Assembly (NCBI GenBank): GCA_014379275.1
Contig: JACMMA010000465.1
Span: 1-20,273 of the forward strand
DNA length: 20,273 nt
Reading direction: 5' to 3'
DNA from: Armatimonadota bacterium
GTDB lineage: Bacteria > Armatimonadota > Armatimonadia > Armatimonadales > Armatimonadaceae
Shown: positions 16,100 to 20,273 of the stretch, piece by piece
How positions within the stretch are numbered: the stretch's first letter is position 1
Layout: each line of letters opens with the position of its first letter
Position numbers and translations under genes: made by a program
The notes under the pieces: generated by a model
The model's input: only the letters and a program-made list of their open reading frames with translations
Databases searched by the model: none
Told to the model about the DNA's origin: nothing

Positions 16100-16128
16100 G
16101 TTGTAACCTGCCCCGCCCCGCCTGTCAA
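16100..16128 (-). promoter_or_regulatory. Promoter of the PQQ-propeller gene, leaderless
   Basis: On the minus strand a perfect TTGACA (16123..16128) and TACAAC (16100..16105) are separated by 17 bases. Only 5 bases separate the -10 from the GTG at 16094, so initiation falls on or within a base of the start codon. No Shine-Dalgarno is present. Confidence 0.75.
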
Positions 16129-16157
16129 GGACAAAACCGTTCATTTTTCCGCGCGAA

Positions 16158-16826
16158 TCATCCGCCCGGGGATGCCATCGAAAGAGGCTCGGTCTCTTCT
16201 TCCACAGCCGGTCGGAATGTCACGCTACTCCACGTGCGGCGCGGAACACGCCGGCGCGAACGCGGCACGGGAAGGACGGCTTCACTTGGATGAGGTTCGG
16301 CCCCGGGTTCGCCGACGCGATTGCCTGCCGAAAAGCCGAACGTCATCGGCTCCATCTCCCGTCCGATGCGGGCGAGGTCGCACAACCGGGCGATTTCCAC
16401 CGGCATGTCGAGTGCGTCTACGTCGTTCAGATCCATCGCAACGATCATCCGTTCCGCAAGCTTAATGGCACCGATAACGAGTAATTCGTTATCGTAATCC
16501 ACGGTCACGGTGAAGAAGCCGCGGGGAGTCTCACGCCAGTTCCACTCCGTGTCACCACGCAGGACCGTCGCGGTCTGTGCCTGAGATTGTAATTCGAGCA
16601 CCAGATGCTCGAACAGATGCGGGATCTCGGTGCGCTGACATTCCTTGCGGAATGGAACACCGTCGTCGTTGTGGCAAGTGTGAGTCGCCATGGAGGGCAA
16701 CACGCGAAATAGGGCACGCGGCAGGTGAGGCACCTGTGACGTCAAGTAGCGATCTGGATCCGGCATTTCGACGGTCATCTTTATCCGCCGTTCACTGCGC
16801 AATACGGTAATCTGATGGATTCTCAC
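16158..16826 (-). CDS. Stand-alone CphA N-terminal-domain-like protein
   Basis: The 222-aa protein resembles the N-terminal (pre-ATP-grasp) domain of cyanophycin synthetase CphA. It starts MRIHQITVLRSERRIKM like the MKIxxIxxLRGPN opening of CphA. It continues with RALFRVLPSM, THTC, and the diagnostic IPHLFEHLVLELQSQAQ (residues 68-84, compare the GTWxGHVxEHVALELQ block). GFFTVTVDYDNELLVIGAIKLAERM is the next family block. The ATP-grasp and Mur-ligase domains of CphA are absent; instead there is a charged, probably disordered tail of about 55 residues. The TTG at 16853 opens the frame, but the GTG at 16826 matches the family start and has a GAGAGG-like site upstream. In CphA this domain helps bind the growing polymer, so a role in binding a peptide or nucleotide-linked substrate is possible but unproven. 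Confidence 0.72.
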   Translation of the reverse strand: MRIHQITVLRSERRIKMTVEMPDPDRYLTSQVPHLPRALFRVLPSMATHTCHNDDGVPFRKECQRTEIPHLFEHLVLELQSQAQTATVLRGDTEWNWRETPRGFFTVTVDYDNELLVIGAIKLAERMIVAMDLNDVDALDMPVEIARLCDLARIGREMEPMTFGFSAGNRVGEPGAEPHPSEAVLPVPRSRRRVPRRTWSSVTFRPAVEEETEPLSMASPGG

Positions 16827-17006
16827 GAGGCGATGTCCCTCTCTTACTGACAATAATGAGAATTAGAGCCACTTTAGTGCGCCTATCGCAGTGGTATGCG
16901 GCACAGCGCGTTCGGTGACAATGATTCTATCACAAGATTTATGCCACTATACAAACTATTGTGAAATTTTCCCTAATGAAACGGAACATTGTTGCCGATG
17001 CTTTCG

Positions 17007-17885
17007 TCAAAAGCCATTCTCTCCGGTGGGGAAGCGGTTCGACCGGACATCGGCGACGTGTTCCGCGAGCGCCGCGGCAAGAGTCGCGCCCGTTTCGACG
17101 TAACGGCGCGTATGTTTGAACACGGGTCCCCAGGTTAACCCGACAAGGTCATGGAAAACCTGCACCTGCCCGTCGCAATCGCCCCCCGCCCCGATCCCGA
17201 TGGTGATGGCGGGTATGGCTTCGGTGATACGCCGGGCAAGTACTGCCGGAATCATTTCGAGCACGATCCCCCAAACGCCCGCCTCCACCAACGCATGCGC
17301 ATCCTCTATCAGCGCGTTTCCGGCTGCGTCGCTCTTGCCCTGCGCCTTGAAGCCGCCGAACCGGTGGATGCTTTGCGGCGTCAGTCCCAGGTGCCCCATC
17401 ACCGGCACGCCGACATCCACGAGTCGCCGGATGCTGTCCCGAATGACTGGCCCCGCCCCTTCCAGTTTCACCGACTGCGCCCCGCCTTCCGCGACGAGGC
17501 GCATCCCGGCACGTACCCCCTCGGCTACGTCGGCGCCATAGGCGCCGAAAGGAAGGTCGGCAATCAACAACGCGCAACGCCCTTTGCGCTCCGTTTCGAA
17601 CGGTTCGGGCGATTCGGAGTCGGCAAGCCGCGCTGCTTGACCGCGTGCGACCGCCCGCGTATGGCGGAGCATATCGTCCAGTGTCACGGGAACCGTTGAG
17701 TCATAGCCGAGGGTGGTCATGCCGACCGAATCCCCGACAAGAATGGCGTCGGCACCGGAACCGTCCACGATCCGCCCCTGGACGGCGTCATAGGCGGTTA
17801 CCATCACTACCGGCGAGCGGCCTTTACGGGCGGCGAGCGATGGCACGGTGACAAGCGGCGGGACGGAAAGGTTTTTTCGAGACAT
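17007..17885 (-). CDS. panB: 3-methyl-2-oxobutanoate hydroxymethyltransferase
   Basis: PanB transfers a hydroxymethyl group from 5,10-methylenetetrahydrofolate to ketoisovalerate, giving ketopantoate, the first committed step to pantothenate and CoA. The 292-aa protein carries all core motifs: VTAYDAVQGRIVDGSGADAI, LVGDSVGMTTLGY with a metal-site Asp, ADLPFGAY with the second Asp, SVKLEGA with the substrate-binding Lys and metal Glu, GHLGLTPQS, LEMIPA with the catalytic Glu, and GIGAGGDCDGQVQVFHDLVG. It is about 28 residues longer than the E. coli enzyme (264 aa), partly through an insert near residues 85-102 (SESPEPFETERKG). panC and panD are not adjacent. The ATG at 17885 is 6 bases after a perfect TATAAT, so the mRNA is predicted to be leaderless. 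It is divergent from the Thg1-like gene. Confidence 0.97.
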   Translation of the reverse strand: MSRKNLSVPPLVTVPSLAARKGRSPVVMVTAYDAVQGRIVDGSGADAILVGDSVGMTTLGYDSTVPVTLDDMLRHTRAVARGQAARLADSESPEPFETERKGRCALLIADLPFGAYGADVAEGVRAGMRLVAEGGAQSVKLEGAGPVIRDSIRRLVDVGVPVMGHLGLTPQSIHRFGGFKAQGKSDAAGNALIEDAHALVEAGVWGIVLEMIPAVLARRITEAIPAITIGIGAGGDCDGQVQVFHDLVGLTWGPVFKHTRRYVETGATLAAALAEHVADVRSNRFPTGENGF

Positions 17886-17891
17886 TGCACC

Positions 17892-17897
17892 ATTATA
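17892..17897 (-). promoter_or_regulatory. -10 box of panB, leaderless
   Basis: A perfect TATAAT on the minus strand ends 7 bases before the A of the panB ATG, so initiation is predicted on the start codon. No recognisable -35 lies 16 to 18 bases upstream and no Shine-Dalgarno is present. Confidence 0.65.
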
Positions 17898-17963
17898 GCG
17901 CGACCGGACCGCGATTTAGCGCCCTCCCCTCTTGTAGCGATACGGGATGCGGAGAGATTCAAT

Positions 17964-18782
17964 ATGTTCCGAACCACAACGCCCGGCGATCCTCTGGGGG
18001 ATCGCATGAAACGTGATTACGAAAACCGCACGCGGCACTATTTGCCCCGGCGCACGCATACCCTTCTTCGCGTGGACGGCAAATCGTTTCATACCTACAC
18101 GAAGGGTTGCGGGCGCCCATTTGACCAGGACCTGATGGCGGATATGGATGCGGCAGCCCTCGCGCTGTGCGAAAACATCGATGGCGCAAGACTTGCCTTC
18201 GTGCAAAGCGATGAGATCAGCGTTTTACTGACGGATTTTGCGAGCCAGCACACCGAAGCGTGGTTTGACGGCAACCTGCAGAAAATAGCGTCTGTCGCCG
18301 CGTCCATCGTCACCGCGCACTTTAACGCGGCACGGACAAAGCGCGGTATCCTCCCGGACCGGGTTGCTTATTTCGACTGTCGTGTGTGGACAATACCGGC
18401 GCGAGTCGAGGTATTCAACTACTTCCTGTGGCGGCAGAACGACGCCACGCGCAACAGTGCTTCCATGACCGCGCAAGCGAATTTTTCTCACGGTCTGCTT
18501 CAGGGCAAGAAGTCAGCGCAGTTACAGGAGATGCTGTGGCGGGAGCATGGTATTAACTGGAATGACTTGCCGACAGGATTCAAACGGGGGCGCGTGATCG
18601 AGCGTGTCGCCGCTACCGGCGATATCGTCTATACCGACAAGCGCACTGGGGAGATTTGTCACGCTAGTGACGTCCTTCGATACGGCTGGCAAGTCAACGA
18701 GGAACCACCGATTTTTTCCCAGAACCGGGAGTGGCTATTGGCGCGAATCCCGCAGGAAAGCGAGGGGTCCCTGGCAGAGTAG
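17964..18782 (+). CDS. Thg1-like 3'-5' RNA polymerase (TLP)
   Basis: The 272-aa protein belongs to the tRNA(His) guanylyltransferase superfamily, enzymes that add nucleotides in the 3'-5' direction. Evidence is the N-terminal DPLGDRMKR...ENRTRHYLPRR, then LLRVDGKSFHTYTKG (metal Asp38, with Lys40 in the DGK motif), RPFDQDLMADMD, and AFVQSDEISVLLTDF with the second carboxylate at Asp83 (Glu84 next). The C-terminal half has RVWTIPARVEVFNYFLWRQNDATRNS and NFSHGLLQGK-SAQLQEMLW, the bacterial TLP form, in place of the HINNLYN motif of eukaryotic Thg1 linked to G-1 addition. It therefore more likely repairs 5'-truncated tRNAs with template-directed nucleotides than adds G-1 de novo. Start ATG has GGAGAG 7 bases upstream. 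It is divergent from panB and convergent with the next gene. Confidence 0.93.
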   Translation: MFRTTTPGDPLGDRMKRDYENRTRHYLPRRTHTLLRVDGKSFHTYTKGCGRPFDQDLMADMDAAALALCENIDGARLAFVQSDEISVLLTDFASQHTEAWFDGNLQKIASVAASIVTAHFNAARTKRGILPDRVAYFDCRVWTIPARVEVFNYFLWRQNDATRNSASMTAQANFSHGLLQGKKSAQLQEMLWREHGINWNDLPTGFKRGRVIERVAATGDIVYTDKRTGEICHASDVLRYGWQVNEEPPIFSQNREWLLARIPQESEGSLAE

Positions 18783-18809
18783 TTTGTCCCCAGTCGCTTC
18801 GCGGATTGG

Positions 18810-18844
18810 AAGCCCGCGGCGAGTCGGTGAACCGCCGCGGGCTT
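18810..18844 (+). terminator. Terminator after the Thg1-like gene
   Basis: 18810..18821 pairs perfectly with 18833..18844 (12 bp) around an 11-base loop, 27 bases after the stop codon. A short TTTC overlaps the end of the stem. The paired TT on one side and AA on the other would let it work on both strands. Confidence 0.75.
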
Positions 18845-18866
18845 TCGCGGGACGAACGCGACATCT

Positions 18867-18885
18867 GCGCGAACGGCGTTCGCGC
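18867..18885 (-). terminator. Hairpin after the minus-strand gene
   Basis: GCGCGAAC (18867..18874) and GTTCGCGC (18878..18885) form a perfect 8-bp stem with a 3-base loop, 17 bases past the minus-strand stop at 18903. It is likely a terminator for that gene. A weaker 5-bp hairpin (TCGCG/CGCGA) lies between it and the 18810 stem. Confidence 0.55.
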
Positions 18886-18902
18886 CCTTCCCAGGTCCCT
18901 TC

Positions 18903-20273
18903 CTATCGGGAAACCATCACATCCAGCGAGTCCCAGTTGCCGCGTGCGGCGGGCGACATACCTGCTTTCGCGCCGCCGGGGCGGAACGTCAGCGTGGCGA
19001 CTTTCGCGCCCTCTTTGGGTTCGAGTCCGAACGGTCGCGAGGCATAGGGTCCGGTTTCTTTGAGATATAGTGCCTCGGAACCGCCCCCCGTGGTCAGACG
19101 GGCACTGATCCGGTAGGCGCCGACGGGGACGTTGTTGATGTAGAAGGTCGTGCGACTGCCTTCCCAGACTGCGCTGCGCACGACGACCGGTTTGCCCGCG
19201 CTTCCGTCGAACAGTTTCCCCTCCGGTGTGAGCGTGACTTCCAACTCCGAACCGTTCGGCAGGTTTTTGTCGCCGCCGAACCGGGGGTCGGCGATCCAAT
19301 AGCCGACGCTGAGCGTCCCGCCGTAATAGTTTCCGCTGTACTGCGGATGGTCGTTCGCCGAATCGCGGTCGCCGATGCCGTACGGGAGCAGGACCCAGTT
19401 TTCAACCAGACCGTTCGCGGTCGCGAACGAGTCGGCTTCGCCGTCCGCGGGATGCAAGCCGAACGAAGCGCGGCCTTCGCCGTAGTCCTGCGTGATTGTC
19501 GCGGTGTAGAACGACGCCGCGCCCCACGGCACCGCGACCTCGTAATACCCCTTGGCGTCGCTTTTCGCCGACGCGCCCGAATAGAAGCCTCCCGCCGACG
19601 ACGAGCGTACCCCGATCACGGCACCCGCGAGCGGTCGCCCCATGCCGTCCTTGACGTAGCCGCGCACCACGCCTCGCTTGGCGGTTAGTTGGGGGAACGC
19701 GGGCATCGGCGGCATCGCGTTCCTCATGACGTTGACACAATATTGTTTCGCCGTCAGGGTAAACTCCGTGGCGGCGACGGGGGAACTGTTCGACGCGGCG
19801 GTCTTATGTTGCCCGGGGACCGGCGGTGTGACGACATTTTTGGGTTTCAGGTCCTTGAAAATCTGCCCGACGCCGTGTCCTGCGTCGGCGGGCGCGGTTT
19901 CCGCGCTCACCGGATCGCCGTCCTTCGACTCCGCATTAGCCGGTAACATTTCCGTCCATGCCAGAATCAACGCTTCGTCGGTCGGCACCCAGAACCCGAC
20001 CAACGCGCGCCGCGTCGGTTTGGTGCGTAGCGCAGTGACCAGCGTAAAGGGTCCCACTTTCGCGTCCGGTTCGCCTTCCGTGTACTCCCAATCGGCGCGC
20101 CGCAACGCCGTGCCGACCCGCGATTTTATGTCGCCCGCTTTCGCGTTTTTCTTGCCGGTCTCCCAGACAAGCAGTTCGATCCGCCCTTGCTTCACTTTGT
20201 TTCCGGCGGACTCCATCATTGTGCGCAGTGCCTTAGTCACCTCGTCAGGCAGATCCCCCGGTCGGACCCGTAG
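18903..20273 (-). CDS. Carboxypeptidase-regulatory-like-domain protein, N-terminus cut by window edge
   Basis: The frame is open from the right edge to a TAG at 18903, giving 456 visible residues; the true start lies outside the window. The visible N-terminal part (to about residue 110) has KVKQGRIELLVWETGKK and LVGFWVPTDEALILAWTEML, which I do not recognise. A Pro-rich linker follows. Near residues 200-300 is a carboxypeptidase D regulatory-like beta-sandwich (GVVRGYVKDGMGRPLAGAVIG, then SDAKGYYEVAVPWGAASFYT). A second beta-rich part has YSGNYYGGTLSVGYWIADPRF, FYINNVPVGAYRISARL and ATLTFRPGG near the C-terminus, as in carbohydrate- or surface-associated modules. Many proteins with such modules are exported, but the signal region is missing here. 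Specific function is unknown. Confidence 0.82.
   Translation of the reverse strand, partial: LRVRPGDLPDEVTKALRTMMESAGNKVKQGRIELLVWETGKKNAKAGDIKSRVGTALRRADWEYTEGEPDAKVGPFTLVTALRTKPTRRALVGFWVPTDEALILAWTEMLPANAESKDGDPVSAETAPADAGHGVGQIFKDLKPKNVVTPPVPGQHKTAASNSSPVAATEFTLTAKQYCVNVMRNAMPPMPAFPQLTAKRGVVRGYVKDGMGRPLAGAVIGVRSSSAGGFYSGASAKSDAKGYYEVAVPWGAASFYTATITQDYGEGRASFGLHPADGEADSFATANGLVENWVLLPYGIGDRDSANDHPQYSGNYYGGTLSVGYWIADPRFGGDKNLPNGSELEVTLTPEGKLFDGSAGKPVVVRSAVWEGSRTTFYINNVPVGAYRISARLTTGGGSEALYLKETGPYASRPFGLEPKEGAKVATLTFRPGGAKAGMSPAARGNWDSLDVMVSR

Overview
The window is a high-GC bacterial chromosome segment with tightly packed housekeeping and envelope genes on both strands. The best taxonomic clue is the type IV pilin-like protein at 13485..14309. 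Its N-terminus (FTLIELL helix followed by FPVFAQAREKARQ and SC) and its C-terminal H-X9-DG motif are typical of the large DUF1559 prepilin families of Armatimonadota, and to a lesser extent of Planctomycetota. A PEP-CTERM protein and a ClpC-type unfoldase fit this. Phylum-level assignment to Armatimonadota is an inference. No rRNA, tRNA, CRISPR array or transposase gene was seen.

Layout. 1..857 (-) is a polytopic membrane protein cut by the left edge. 914..1076 is a strongly folded noncoding element with 28-bp inverted arms. 1093..2811 (-) is a heat-shock pair, hrcA then grpE, divergent from clpC (3136..5733, +). The hrcA-clpC intergenic region holds a perfect consensus sigma-70 promoter and two related perfect dyads, but no CIRCE box. 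After a 25-bp terminator stem come a pirin (5896..6762), a PD-(D/E)XK-like protein (6838..7434), trpA (7450..8268) and a secreted metzincin-like PEP-CTERM protein (8338..9615). Next is a probable three-gene unit: deoC, an MmcQ/YjbR protein and a large exported zinc metalloprotease (9645..13202), closed by a 21-bp terminator stem. The prepilin follows, with a PhoB-like direct-repeat promoter and a folded leader. On the minus strand are a zinc-ribbon/PQQ-propeller protein (14400..16094), a stand-alone CphA N-terminal-domain protein (16158..16826) and panB (17007..17885). A Thg1-like 3'-5' polymerase (17964..18782, +) converges on a carboxypeptidase-regulatory-like-domain protein cut by the right edge (18903..20273, -).

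How the genes work together. hrcA, grpE and clpC form a protein quality-control cluster. trpA, deoC and panB are single metabolic genes away from their usual partners, so this genome appears to scatter its biosynthetic pathways. The two HExxHxxGxxH proteases, the prepilin and the carboxypeptidase-regulatory-like-domain protein suggest investment in secreted and surface proteins.

Most interesting observations: (1) four genes (trpA, deoC, panB, the PQQ protein) have a -10 hexamer only 5 to 9 bases before the start codon and no Shine-Dalgarno, which predicts leaderless mRNAs; (2) the 163-bp folded inverted-repeat element; (3) a shared AAAC-N-GTTT dyad on both sides of the hrcA/clpC divergence in place of CIRCE; (4) the prepilin leader with a three-way-junction fold; (5) a stand-alone cyanophycin-synthetase N-domain; (6) a bacterial Thg1-like protein. 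No complete new defence or mobile system is evident.
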